Positions 1 through 7,800 of a stretch of 64,000 bases of DNA are shown here, one piece after another. Numbering within the stretch: position 1 is the first letter of the stretch; each line of letters opens with the position of its first letter. This DNA is from Desulfobacca acetoxidans DSM 11109 (GTDB lineage: Bacteria > Desulfobacterota > Desulfobaccia > Desulfobaccales > Desulfobaccaceae). Under the pieces are notes generated by a model. It worked only from the letters and a program-made list of their open reading frames with translations. It did not search any database and had not been told where the DNA came from. Position numbers and translations under genes: made by a program. The stretch lies in NCBI RefSeq assembly GCF_000195295.1, contig NC_015388.1, forward strand, positions 2,976,001-3,040,000, read 5' to 3'.

Positions 1-1
1 A

Positions 2-805
2 GTTCATTGTGGCGTCACCCGCAAGGCCCTGCCATTGCTGAAAAATCGGGTTACTGGCGTAGTCTCCCGCGGCGGCGCCTTCCTGGTCGCCTGGATGCGC
101 CGGTTCGGCCGGGAAAACCCGCTCTTCGAGCGGTTTGATGAACTTCTGGACATCGCCCGCACCTATGACGTCACCCTCAGTCTGGGGGACGGCTTGCGGC
201 CCGGATGTCTGGCCGACGCCAACGACAGGGCCCAGTTCCACGAGTTGAGAGTGTTGGGTCAGTTGACCCAGCGGGCTTGGGCCGCCGGAGTCCAGGTGAT
301 CATCGAAGGTCCCGGACACGTCCCCTTACACCTTATCAAAAAAAACATCCGCCTGCAGCAGAAGTACTGCCATGGCGCCCCCTTCTATGTCCTGGGACCG
401 CTGGTCACCGATGTTGCTGCCGGATATGACCACATCGCCGGAGCTATTGGCGGAACTTTGGCCGCCAGCCTGGGGGCTGCCTTTCTCTGCTATGTCACCC
501 CCGCTGAACACCTCAAACTGCCCGAGGTTCAGGACGTCATCGACGGCGTCATCGCCTCCCGGATTGCCGCTCACGCTGCCGATATTGCCCGGGGGCTGCC
601 CGGCGCCGCAGACTGGGACCTGAAAATCTCCCAAGCCCGCCGCGCCCTGGATTGGGAAACCCAGATCGGCCTCTCAGTCAATCCCGACAAAGCCAGGCAA
701 TATCGTCTGTCCAGCCGCGCCAAGGATGATCAATGTACTATGTGCGGCCGATTCTGCGCCATGAAGGTCTTTGATGAACGCTTCGATGAAAGGGAAAAAG
801 ACTGA
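2..805 (+). CDS. thiC: Phosphomethylpyrimidine synthase ThiC (3' part), or its paralogue BzaF
   Basis: The 5' end lies outside the window. The reading frame is open from base 2 and begins inside the conserved HCGVT motif, so about 267 C-terminal residues are visible. ThiC is a radical SAM enzyme that rearranges aminoimidazole ribotide into hydroxymethylpyrimidine phosphate for thiamine. Visible family motifs are [41 protein letters not shown] and [11 protein letters not shown]-terminal cysteine cluster CTMCGRFC is the probable [4Fe-4S] site; its spacing is C-x2-C-x3-C. The short form of ThiC is close to BzaF, which makes 5-hydroxybenzimidazole, the cobamide lower ligand, in anaerobes. The visible part does not let me decide between them. 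Confidence 0.9.
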   Translation, partial: VHCGVTRKALPLLKNRVTGVVSRGGAFLVAWMRRFGRENPLFERFDELLDIARTYDVTLSLGDGLRPGCLADANDRAQFHELRVLGQLTQRAWAAGVQVIIEGPGHVPLHLIKKNIRLQQKYCHGAPFYVLGPLVTDVAAGYDHIAGAIGGTLAASLGAAFLCYVTPAEHLKLPEVQDVIDGVIASRIAAHAADIARGLPGAADWDLKISQARRALDWETQIGLSVNPDKARQYRLSSRAKDDQCTMCGRFCAMKVFDERFDEREKD

Positions 806-933
806 TAGGACTGCCAGCCTCTAAAAGATGCCAGCGCCGGTCCGATTAAAAATCGATTCCCCTTCACTGAACGGCTGGAGGGGTCTTACTCCCAGGGCCG
901 CGATACCGGAAAGCGATACCTATCCCGCTCCCA

Positions 934-1575
934 TTATTGGGCCATCGGGTTGGGTTCAATCGCTTTGCGGTTCTTGACCCGCCGTCGCCACCAGAAGACA
1001 TAGGCCGCCGCCCCAACGACGCCCGCCGCCACTACGACAATGTCCAGGGTGTGAGAATAATGATGAATGATCTCCCAATGTTCCTTTAATTTCAACCCCA
1101 GATAGGCCAGAAACATATTCCAGATGGCGGCCCCAATGGTAGTGTAAACCAGAAATGGCGTTAGGTTCATCTTCCCCAAACCCGCCGGGATAGAGATCAG
1201 GTGGCGGACGATGGGAATGAAACGGGAGATGAAAATGGTCCGGCTGCCGTAGCGGCGGAAAAATGCCTCGGTCCATTCCAGGTGGTGCGGATTCAGCATG
1301 AGATAACGGCCAAAACGCAGAACCACAATCTCGCCTTTGCGTCCCATCCAATACGACGCCAGCGAACCTATGATAGATCCCAGAGTGCTTGCCGCCATCA
1401 CCCCTAACAGGGTAAATTCGCCGGTGTAAATCAAAAATCCGGCGAATGGCATGACCATTTCGCTGGGAACCGGAGCGATCATGCTCTCGAGGGCCATCAG
1501 GACAAAGACGCCGGTATAACCCAAAAAAGAGATGAGCTCCGTGATATAGTGTAGTAATGTTTCGGTTAGACCCAT
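934..1575 (-). CDS. DedA family membrane protein
   Basis: 213 residues. DedA proteins are polytopic inner-membrane proteins, with family roles in proton-motive-force homeostasis and polyprenyl-phosphate or phospholipid flipping. The hydrophobic pattern suggests several membrane-embedded segments. The acidic pair falls at Glu30 and Glu39 within the sequence ESMIAPVPSE. The family motif around residues 115-132 (FISRFIPIVRHLISIPAG) carries the two essential arginines, Arg118 and Arg124. The C-terminus is basic (WWRRRVKNRK) and probably cytoplasmic. The gene is encoded after pncB on the same strand, with a 73 bp gap that carries heptanucleotide repeats. The lipid substrate cannot be told from the sequence. 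Confidence 0.88.
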   Translation of the reverse strand: MGLTETLLHYITELISFLGYTGVFVLMALESMIAPVPSEMVMPFAGFLIYTGEFTLLGVMAASTLGSIIGSLASYWMGRKGEIVVLRFGRYLMLNPHHLEWTEAFFRRYGSRTIFISRFIPIVRHLISIPAGLGKMNLTPFLVYTTIGAAIWNMFLAYLGLKLKEHWEIIHHYSHTLDIVVVAAGVVGAAAYVFWWRRRVKNRKAIEPNPMAQ

Positions 1576-1578
1576 ATG

Positions 1579-1602
1579 AAGTTTCGAGTTTCAAGTTTCA
1601 AC
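1579..1602. repeat. Heptanucleotide tandem repeat
   Basis: Three exact-length 7-nt units, AAGTTTC-GAGTTTC-AAGTTTC, followed by AAC. They lie in the pncB-dedA gap directly before the dedA start. The same word family recurs at 13304-13338. Confidence 0.7.
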
Positions 1603-1641
1603 TAGGAATATGAAGGAATCCAAACCAACTTCAGATATCTC

Positions 1642-1675
1642 CTCTTCCCTATTCCCTCACCCCTAATTCCTGCCG
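1642..1675. repeat. Degenerate heptanucleotide repeat overlapping the pncB 3' end
   Basis: Units CTCTTCC-CTATTCC-CTCACCC-CTAATTC keep a strict 7-nt period. They run from the intergenic region through the pncB stop codon into its last codons, so the C-terminal tail of PncB is partly encoded by the repeat. Confidence 0.55.
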
Positions 1676-3046
1676 ACGGATGTTATCCTCCACCCGCTCC
1701 TGTAAATGTTGTAGTCCGGCGCTGATCCGCACCGGATAGTTAGGTGGATCTTGAAGGATTTTGTACTGTGTCGGCAACTGCTCAAATTCACGTAAAAATA
1801 ATTCCCGAGAGGCGCTCAGCGGCGGCAGGGGTGCCAGCGGCCGTCCCTGGGTCATCACCGGCTGCAACAGCGGCTTGGCTTGGGAAAAAGATTCTTCCCG
1901 CAGTCCGATGACGTCCTCTGCCATCTGCCCTTGGTGCTCATAAAAACGGAAGAGCTGTTTTTTATCAACGTAGGTGACTTTGCCGGTAGACAGTTTCATC
2001 ACCGGTTTATCGCCATATTTCACCAGCTTGTAGGCAATATCAAAATAAGGGGCGTCTGCGGCAACCCCCATCTTGGTACCGACACCGTAGGCGTCGATAA
2101 CCCCGCCAGCTTCCAGGGTACGGGTGATCTTGAATTCATCGAAGCCGCCGCTGGCAAAGATGGTAACGTAGTCGAGGCCGGCCTCGTTCAGCAGGCGGCG
2201 GACCTCAATGCTCAAAGCCGCCATATCGCCGCTGTCCAACCGTACCCCGCGCAGTCTCTCGCCCCGGGCCGCCATTTCCAGGCCTACCTGAATGGCCTTC
2301 TTGGCCCCGGCGATGGTGTCGTAGGTGTCGATCAGCAGCACCGTGTTGTGGGGAAAGGCCCGCGCAAAAGCCCGAAAAGACTCAATCTCGCTTTTGAAAC
2401 TGGTCACATAGGAGTGAGCCATGGTACCGAAGATAGGCAGACCGTAGAGCTTGCCGGCCAGGACATTGCTCGTCCCGACAAAGCCGCCCAGGTAGCTGGC
2501 CCGGGCAACTTTGAGCCCCGCATCCGTTCCTTGCGTGCGGCGCAGGGAAAAATCCACCAGCCGCCGCCCCCCGGCCGCTACCGTAGAGCGGGCCGCCTTG
2601 GTGGCGATCATAGTTTGCAGATTGATGGCGTTGATGAGAAAGGACTCGACTAACTGCGCTTCGATAATAGGCCCGGTTACCTCCAGGATCGGTTCATCCT
2701 TGAAAAAGATGCTCCCTTCCGGCAGGGCCCAGACCTCCCCGGTAAATCGCACCGTTTTTAAGTAATCCAGAAAGGCGATTTTAAACAGGCGGGTTGAATC
2801 CAGATAGGCCAGATCGTCTTCGCCAAAGCGCAGGGTTGCCAGATAATTAAGCGCCTCCTCCAACCCGGCGGCCACAAAATAGCCCCGATCCGGGGGATAC
2901 TTGCGGATGAAGAGGCTAAAAGTCGCCTCCTCATGCATTTCCTCCTCCAGATAGCTGGCTGCCATGGTCAGCTCATAGAGATCGGTGAGAAGGGCGTATT
3001 GCTCCCCTAAGTGGGGGTGGTTTATATGCGGGTTATTGGATAGCAT
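1649..3046 (-). CDS. pncB: Nicotinate phosphoribosyltransferase
   Basis: 465 residues, normal length for the family. It converts nicotinate and PRPP, with ATP, to nicotinate mononucleotide (NaMN) in the NAD salvage pathway. Recognisable motifs are LTDLYELTMAASYL near the N-terminus, SLRRTQGTDAG, FGTMAHSYVTSF (containing the phosphorylated histidine of the family), RLDSGDMAAL and FASGGFDEF in the phosphate-binding barrel. The ATG at 3046 has no strong Shine-Dalgarno. The gene diverges from the cobalamin riboswitch unit. NaMN is also the phosphoribosyl donor used by CobT to activate the cobamide lower ligand, so the neighbourhood may be more than chance, but that link is inference. Confidence 0.93.
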   Translation of the reverse strand: MLSNNPHINHPHLGEQYALLTDLYELTMAASYLEEEMHEEATFSLFIRKYPPDRGYFVAAGLEEALNYLATLRFGEDDLAYLDSTRLFKIAFLDYLKTVRFTGEVWALPEGSIFFKDEPILEVTGPIIEAQLVESFLINAINLQTMIATKAARSTVAAGGRRLVDFSLRRTQGTDAGLKVARASYLGGFVGTSNVLAGKLYGLPIFGTMAHSYVTSFKSEIESFRAFARAFPHNTVLLIDTYDTIAGAKKAIQVGLEMAARGERLRGVRLDSGDMAALSIEVRRLLNEAGLDYVTIFASGGFDEFKITRTLEAGGVIDAYGVGTKMGVAADAPYFDIAYKLVKYGDKPVMKLSTGKVTYVDKKQLFRFYEHQGQMAEDVIGLREESFSQAKPLLQPVMTQGRPLAPLPPLSASRELFLREFEQLPTQYKILQDPPNYPVRISAGLQHLQERVEDNIRRQELGVRE

Positions 3047-3167
3047 TTTTTTGAACTATAAATGTAATGGAATGACCTCTCTGCGTCAATAAATTTTATT
3101 GTTCAGCCTTATTAAACCAGACTTGACGGAGGACAGATGTCGTGATAATAAGGTATCATAACAGTAG

Positions 3168-3340
3168 AGTTGATCTGCGGGTTGGCTGCCGCCAACTACG
3201 GAACCCGGTGTGAATCCGGGGCGGTCCCGCCGCTGTAACCGGGGACAAAACCGGCAGAACCACTGTCTGAGCCCACTCAGGCGGGAAGGGCCGGGGGAGG
3301 TTGATCCGGAAGCCAGAAGACGAGCAGGTCGATCCTCAGG
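3168..3340 (+). promoter_or_regulatory. Cobalamin (B12) riboswitch
   Basis: The aptamer landmarks occur in the expected order: GTGTGAATCCGGGGCGGTCC near 3208-3227, CCGCCGCTGTAACCGGGG near 3228-3245, the B12-box region around 3258-3296 (AACCACTGTCTGAG followed by GGCGGGAAGG), and GAAGCCAGAAGACGAGC at 3309-3325. It points to the right and is followed within about 20 bases by an intrinsic terminator, so control is probably by transcription attenuation: cobalamin bound means off. The first genes downstream are the dehydrogenase at 3622 and the TrpD-like gene at 4689. The outer boundaries are approximate. Confidence 0.92.
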
Positions 3341-3360
3341 GCAGGTTTATGGCAACAACC

Positions 3361-3392
3361 GCCCCTGGCCAGACGCGCCAGGGGCTTTTTTT
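3361..3392 (+). terminator. Intrinsic terminator of the cobalamin riboswitch
   Basis: A GC-rich stem GCCCCTGGC paired with GCCAGGGGC across a short loop, followed by seven T. It sits directly downstream of the aptamer and is its likely expression platform. Confidence 0.85.
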
Positions 3393-3419
3393 ATGGTGCC
3401 CAACCGGTCTAAGTTGCAT

Positions 3420-3577
3420 AAGGCGAATACAAGATTCGCCCCTACCGATGGGCCTGCCGGTACTGCAGTGCCGTAGCGCCGTACCGCCGTAGTTAGCAAT
3501 TGTTCGCAGCACAGGCTGGAAAGCCGGTGCTACCGGGAAGTCATTACTCATGATGGGCGGGTAACCGCTAAGTCAAG
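3420..3577. repeat. Two dispersed hairpin repeats between riboswitch and dehydrogenase
   Basis: At 3422-3442 lies the family-2 hairpin GGCGAATACAAGATTCGCC, recurring at about 13660, 21020 and 54083. At about 3491-3577 lies a family-1 copy built around ACAGGCTGGAAAGCCGGTGC with a tail resembling TGATGGGCGGGTAACCGC. Together they fill most of the space between the riboswitch terminator and the next gene. Confidence 0.6.
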
Positions 3578-3621
3578 ACAATAAAATAGGAAAAGATTTG
3601 GCAAACGCTACAGGTGGAAAA

Positions 3622-4674
3622 ATGGCTGATCAGATGTTAGCAGCGGTCCTCCGGGGACCCAAAGATTTAGCGATCACCGAGGTCTCTCGCCCTCTCTGCC
3701 CGAGCGGCGGTCTCCTCATACAAGTGCGCGCCTGCTCGCTCTGCGCCACCGACGTCAAGATGTGGCAGCGGGGACATCGTGACCTGCTGTTGCCTCGCAT
3801 CCTGGGGCATGAGCTCGCCGGAGAAATTGCCGCCGTTTCCGATGATTTATCTGACTTTCAGGTGGGTGACCGGGTGCAGGTGGCTCCGGGATTGCCCTGT
3901 GGCCGCTGCCGCTGGTGTCTACAGGGCGCTCCGAACATGTGCCAGGCTATGCAGATTATCGGTTTTCACCACGACGGCGGTTTGGCCGAGTTCGTCGCCG
4001 TTCCCGCCGCCGGTGTGCACCAGGGGGCGGTATCGCACCTGCCTGACGCTCTAGCCTTTGACCTTGCCGCCCTGGCCGAGCCCTTGGCCTGCTGCCTGAA
4101 CGCCCAGGAACTGGCCAGGGTTGGCATGGGGGACCAGGTTGCCATTTGGGGGGCCGGTCCCCAGGGCTGGCTGCAGGTCCAGGTGGCGCGGTTGCGGGGA
4201 GCTTCCCGGATAATCCTGGTAGAAAATGATCCCGGACGCTTGCAGGATGCAGTCCAAGCCGGGGCCGATCTATTGTTGGACATTTTCCAGGAAGATCCGG
4301 TAACCGCCATTTTGGAGACCACGGCCGGCAAGGGAGTGGAGGTGGTGATTCCAGCCTGTGGCTCTTTGGAGGCTTTTGACTGGGGTTTGGCGGTACTGGC
4401 GAAACGAGGCCGTCTGTGTCTTTACTCGGGTCTGCCCAAGGAGGTAGAAACTCATCCGGTAAACCTCAACCGGTTGCATTATCTGGAAGCTTCTCTGGTA
4501 GGCGCCTACGGCTGCACCTCCCGGCAGAACGCCCTGGCCCTGGAACTCATGGCCAAGGGACGCATCCGCGTTGATCGTCTGATTACCCACCGCCTTCCTC
4601 TAAACCGGGTGGAGGAGGGGTTCGAGCTCGTGCAGAGCCGCCGGGGGCTAAAAGTGGTCATCGAATGTACCTGA
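3622..4674 (+). CDS. Zinc-dependent MDR-family dehydrogenase (threonine/sorbitol dehydrogenase-like)
   Basis: 350 residues from the ATG at 3622, which has AGGTGG four bases upstream; a TTG 24 bases earlier lacks such a site. Medium-chain dehydrogenases of this group oxidise secondary alcohols with NAD(P). The N-terminal half shows the catalytic zinc site (CSLCATD, then GHE) and the structural zinc site GLPCGRCRWCLQGAPNMC with four cysteines. The nucleotide-binding fold follows at GAGPQGWLQVQ, with an acidic residue in VENDPGR favouring NAD. The substrate cannot be told from sequence. It is the first gene after the cobalamin riboswitch and stands 14 bases before the TrpD-like gene, so the two are very likely cotranscribed. 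Confidence 0.85.
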   Translation: MADQMLAAVLRGPKDLAITEVSRPLCPSGGLLIQVRACSLCATDVKMWQRGHRDLLLPRILGHELAGEIAAVSDDLSDFQVGDRVQVAPGLPCGRCRWCLQGAPNMCQAMQIIGFHHDGGLAEFVAVPAAGVHQGAVSHLPDALAFDLAALAEPLACCLNAQELARVGMGDQVAIWGAGPQGWLQVQVARLRGASRIILVENDPGRLQDAVQAGADLLLDIFQEDPVTAILETTAGKGVEVVIPACGSLEAFDWGLAVLAKRGRLCLYSGLPKEVETHPVNLNRLHYLEASLVGAYGCTSRQNALALELMAKGRIRVDRLITHRLPLNRVEEGFELVQSRRGLKVVIECT

Positions 4675-4688
4675 CTCGGAGTTATTTT

Positions 4689-5846
4689 ATGAATAATCCC
4701 AAGAATTATGATGAATTAGAGCTACGCCGCTTTGGCCGGGCCATTACCGAGCTGGCCCAGGGCCAACACCTGAGCCGGGAAGAGACCAAAGAGCTTTACC
4801 GCCAGATTCTCCTGGCCGAGCAGCCAGACCTGCAACAGGGAGCTTTTCTGGCGGCGCACATGGCAAAATCTCCTACCCTGGACGAAATTGCCGGTGCCTG
4901 GGAGGCCCAGATGGATTATGACGTGGAAACCATCGATCCTCCCCTCCCAGGTCCCTGCGCCGATATCGTTGGCACCGGCTCGGATTATCTCAAGACCCTC
5001 AATGCCTCCAGCGGCGCCGCCATCCTGGCGGCGGCGGCCGGAGCCTATGTGGCCAAAAAGGGGGCCCGGGCCGCCACCGGTGTCAGCGGCGCCTCCGATA
5101 TCTTTGAGACCTTCGGAGTCGACCTCAAGGCCCCTTTGTCTCAGGCGGCCCAAGCCCTGACAGCCCACCGCCTCTGTTACATCCCCGGCGAAAGGTTCCT
5201 GCGCTCCGGATGGGGACGTTTGATCGCGGTGATGCGTTTTCGGACCATCTTCAATCTGGCCTGTCCGCTCCTCCTACCCTGCCGCCCTACCCGCTACCTG
5301 GTGATCGGGGCCTATAGCGCTGATTTGGCGCGTCAATTGGTCAATATCTGCCGGGAGATCGGCTTAGCGGGGGCCTTGGGCCTCTACGGCCAGAGCGATC
5401 AGCATGAGCCGGATCAGGGGATGGATGAAGTCTCGGTCTGCGGTCCTACGCTGGTAGTAGAGCTGCGCCATGATCAAATAACCGAATATGTCCTCGAACC
5501 CGAAGACCTGGGTCTGCGGCGATATCCTTATGAAAAAATTGCTGCCCAAGGTGATACTTACCAGAATGCCCTGGCTCTCCTCAAGGTGTTAAGCGCCGGA
5601 ACCAATGGTGCCGCCGCCGACTTTCTGGCCGCCAACGCCGCCGCAGTGCTCTATCTGTTGAATCTGGCTCCATCCTGGCCTGCTGCGGTGGAACAGGCCC
5701 GGCAGACCTTGGCCGCAGGAAAGGCTCTTGACACGTTGCGCTCTCTGGTCGCGGTTCAGCAGGGTAATTCCCGGCATGGAGAAGAAAAACTAAATAAATT
5801 GTTGCACCAGATCAACTCGTCTACGACTCTTATCGCCTGGAATTAG
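4689..5846 (+). CDS. Divergent TrpD-like phosphoribosyltransferase
   Basis: 385 residues from the ATG at 4689 (GGAG eight bases upstream); an in-frame ATG at 4665 overlaps the previous gene and is less likely. The whole length follows the anthranilate phosphoribosyltransferase fold (TrpD/glycosyltransferase family 3). GTGGD becomes GTGSD, the following T-F-N-[IV]-S-T becomes TLNASS, the Mg-PRPP segment GMDEVS is kept, and KHGNR becomes KKGAR. The lost HGN residues contact anthranilate in true TrpD, so another acceptor is likely; this is inference. FNxLGPLxNP is also altered, to FNLACPLLLP. No trp genes are nearby, and the gene follows a dehydrogenase behind a cobalamin riboswitch. The acceptor is unknown. 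Confidence 0.75.
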   Translation: MNNPKNYDELELRRFGRAITELAQGQHLSREETKELYRQILLAEQPDLQQGAFLAAHMAKSPTLDEIAGAWEAQMDYDVETIDPPLPGPCADIVGTGSDYLKTLNASSGAAILAAAAGAYVAKKGARAATGVSGASDIFETFGVDLKAPLSQAAQALTAHRLCYIPGERFLRSGWGRLIAVMRFRTIFNLACPLLLPCRPTRYLVIGAYSADLARQLVNICREIGLAGALGLYGQSDQHEPDQGMDEVSVCGPTLVVELRHDQITEYVLEPEDLGLRRYPYEKIAAQGDTYQNALALLKVLSAGTNGAAADFLAANAAAVLYLLNLAPSWPAAVEQARQTLAAGKALDTLRSLVAVQQGNSRHGEEKLNKLLHQINSSTTLIAWN

Positions 5847-5862
5847 AAAGATTACTTCACCC

Positions 5863-5890
5863 TTGACTTAACCGGCCACTTTTTTATGAT
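5863..5890 (+). promoter_or_regulatory. Putative sigma-70 promoter for the response regulator
   Basis: TTGACT and TATGAT separated by 16 bases, about 110 bases ahead of the response-regulator start. It sits in the gap after the TrpD-like gene, so the regulator probably has its own basal transcription. Confidence 0.45.
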
Positions 5891-6003
5891 AAAGTATTCG
5901 GCAACGCTTTCTCTTTAAGTGGCCGCTTTGGATTGTATCCGCCAGTCGAAATGGTTGGAAGACGCATTTTGGCCGGGAGAATCGAAAAATTAAAAGAATA
6001 TCC

Positions 6004-7383
6004 ATGGATACGTCATATTCGATCAAGCCCCCCAGTGTTCACCCGCTTCAAGTCCTGGTTATCGATGATGAAAAGAACATCCGCGTGGCGCTCGCGGCTT
6101 ATCTGGAAGGGATGGGCTGCCGGGTCTTGACGGTGGCTACGGCTGGCGCGGCTCTTTCCGCCCTGGAGAGCCAGCCTTTTGATCTTGCCTTTCTGGATCT
6201 CCGGCTCAGGGAGATCAGCGGCCTGGAACTTCTTCCTAAACTCCTGTCAGTCAACCCTCGTCTAGCCGTAGTGATGATTACCGCCTACGCCACCATTGAT
6301 ACCGCCGTGGCAGCCATCAAACGGGGAGCGAGGGACTATCTTCCCAAACCGCTGTCACCGGCTCAGATCAAGCACGTGGTAGATGGGCTGGCCGAACGTC
6401 TCAATCTCTATCGTCAGGTGGAAGAGCTCCAGGCGCATCTCCGTGAAGCCGTCCCGGAGGTGATCTTGGCAACGGCATCCGTCAAGATGCAGGCGACGCT
6501 GGACCTGGTGGAGAAGGTGGCGCCGACCGAGATTTCGGTGCTGCTTCTGGGCGAGAACGGCACCGGCAAAGGAGTTATCGCCCGCTGGCTGCACACCCAA
6601 AGCCGGCGCGCCGGAGGTCCCTTTGTGCTGGTCAGTTGTCCTACCCTTTCCGAGGAGCTCCTGGCCAGTGAGTTGTTTGGTCATGTAAAAGGGGCTTTTA
6701 CTGGCGCCACTCGGGACCGGGAAGGGCGGTTGGAAGCCGCGCACGGGGGAACCTTATTTCTGGATGAAGTGAGTGAGATCTCTTTAGGTTTACAAGCCAA
6801 GCTCCTACGGATGCTCCAAGAAAAGCAGTTCGAACGACTGGGGGAAAATCGCACTCGCCGGGTAGATGTGCGGGTGGTGGCGGCCACCAATCGGAATCTG
6901 GAAGAAGAAGTCAAGGCTGGCCGGTTCCGGGAAGACTTGTTTTTTCGCCTGAACGCCGTACAAATCAGTATCCCGCCGCTTAGAGAGCGCCGGGAGGACA
7001 TCCCGATGCTGGCCCGACGGTTCCTGGATTTTTTTGCCCGCCAGACTAGGCGACCTACCCCCGAACTTTCTTCTTCAGCCCTGAACGCCCTTCTTTCTTA
7101 CTCCTGGCCGGGAAATATTCGGGAACTGCGCAATGTCATGGAGCGGGCCATGATCCTCTGGCCTTCCCAAGTCATTGAGCCGGGGGCTTTCCCAGAGAAC
7201 ATTGCCTCCCAAATATCGGCGGCGCCGGTTTTGGGCGGTGATTATACCCTGGAACGTATCGATCGGGAGCATATCCTCCGAGTCCTGGCGCGGACCACCA
7301 CGTTAGAGGAAGCAGCTCACATTCTCGGCATCGATTCCTCCACCCTCTGGCGCAGACGGAAAAAATACGACGAAGAAAGCTAA
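6004..7383 (+). CDS. Sigma-54-dependent response regulator (NtrC family)
   Basis: 459 residues in three domains. The receiver domain (about 15-125) has the acidic pair Asp21/Asp22, phospho-acceptor Asp65, Thr93 and Lys115. The AAA+ domain has Walker A GENGTGK at 183-189, the sigma-54 contact loop GAFTGA at 230-235 and Walker B LFLDE near 251-255. A C-terminal Fis-type helix-turn-helix contains [18 protein letters not shown]. It should activate sigma-54 promoters when phosphorylated. It precedes the kdpF-kup genes and a histidine kinase at 11391, so it probably replaces the usual OmpR-type KdpE. Pairing with that kinase is inferred from position. Confidence 0.93.
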   Translation: MDTSYSIKPPSVHPLQVLVIDDEKNIRVALAAYLEGMGCRVLTVATAGAALSALESQPFDLAFLDLRLREISGLELLPKLLSVNPRLAVVMITAYATIDTAVAAIKRGARDYLPKPLSPAQIKHVVDGLAERLNLYRQVEELQAHLREAVPEVILATASVKMQATLDLVEKVAPTEISVLLLGENGTGKGVIARWLHTQSRRAGGPFVLVSCPTLSEELLASELFGHVKGAFTGATRDREGRLEAAHGGTLFLDEVSEISLGLQAKLLRMLQEKQFERLGENRTRRVDVRVVAATNRNLEEEVKAGRFREDLFFRLNAVQISIPPLRERREDIPMLARRFLDFFARQTRRPTPELSSSALNALLSYSWPGNIRELRNVMERAMILWPSQVIEPGAFPENIASQISAAPVLGGDYTLERIDREHILRVLARTTTLEEAAHILGIDSSTLWRRRKKYDEES

Positions 7384-7425
7384 ACGTCCAAGTTCGATTA
7401 GAGTCTTTTACCGCCCAACTACCGC

Positions 7426-7465
7426 ATATTGCAATATCCTCTCCGGGAAATCTTGCATTTTGCAA
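7426..7465 (+). promoter_or_regulatory. Candidate upstream activator sites
   Basis: Two inverted repeats share a TTGCAA-type core: the perfect 12-bp palindrome ATATTGCAATAT at 7426-7437, and TTGCA-TTT-TGCAA at 7453-7465. They lie about 70-105 bases upstream of a possible sigma-54 promoter. This is the spacing expected for dimer sites of an NtrC-type activator such as the gene just upstream. Confidence 0.4.
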
Positions 7466-7529
7466 TTCTCGCCTCCGACTTTCTATTTGTAATCTATTGA
7501 AATAACTTTTCTATTCTTCTTTTCGTTCC

Positions 7530-7546
7530 CGGTCTAATCTTTGCAC
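7530..7546 (+). promoter_or_regulatory. Candidate sigma-54 promoter for the kdpF-kup unit
   Basis: GG at 7531-7532 and GC at 7543-7544 are separated by exactly 10 bases, with TTGCA at the -12 element. The -24 side is weak (CGGTCT instead of TGGCAC). The start of the first small gene lies about 60 bases downstream. Confidence 0.35.
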
Positions 7547-7605
7547 TATTACTAATAGCTGTTTTAAGGGTTTATGGAATCGAATTGCAAATAAAAGGGA
7601 AAGCT

Positions 7606-7689
7606 ATGCTAGACTTAGCTGTTTTCGGTGGAATTTTTATCTTCTTGATTCTCTCGTGGGGGTATGTGCTGCTGGCTGAGAGGTTGTAG
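7606..7689 (+). CDS. Small hydrophobic peptide ahead of kdpF
   Basis: 27 codons starting with ATG and preceded by AAAGGGAAAG as ribosome-binding site. The peptide is one membrane helix ending in LLAERL. Small peptides with a hydrophobic stretch and a C-terminal ERL-type ending are, in my recollection, common just before kdpF in other bacteria; I cannot verify this here. The TAG stop is ten bases before the kdpF ATG, so the two are cotranscribed and probably coupled. Confidence 0.6.
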   Translation: MLDLAVFGGIFIFLILSWGYVLLAERL

Positions 7690-7698
7690 GAGAACAAC

Positions 7699-7788
7699 AT
7701 GACATGGGAATATCTTATCGGCAGCCTTATTTCCCTGATGCTCCTCATATATTTGCTTTATGCGCTGCTGTGGCCGGAGCATTTTTAA
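7699..7788 (+). CDS. kdpF: KdpF-like small membrane subunit
   Basis: 29 residues, the usual size of KdpF, with AGGAG upstream of the ATG. The sequence is a single transmembrane helix ending in YLLYALLWPEHF, matching the KdpF pattern (Y-L-x-Y-A-L followed by a short acidic tail). KdpF stabilises the KdpABC potassium-pumping ATPase at the inner membrane. Here kdpA and kdpB do not follow; kup starts 12 bases later. The peptide is therefore either a relic or works with Kup. Confidence 0.8.
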   Translation: MTWEYLIGSLISLMLLIYLLYALLWPEHF

Positions 7789-7800
7789 GGAATTGTTCTC

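Noticed and set aside
1880-2653. 257-codon open frame opposite pncB
   Set aside because: Shadow of the conserved pncB frame; no ribosome-binding site or motif.
7574-7590. Sigma-54 promoter TGGAATCGAATTGCAA
   Set aside because: The GG to GC spacing is nine bases, not ten; the element at 7531-7544 has correct spacing.
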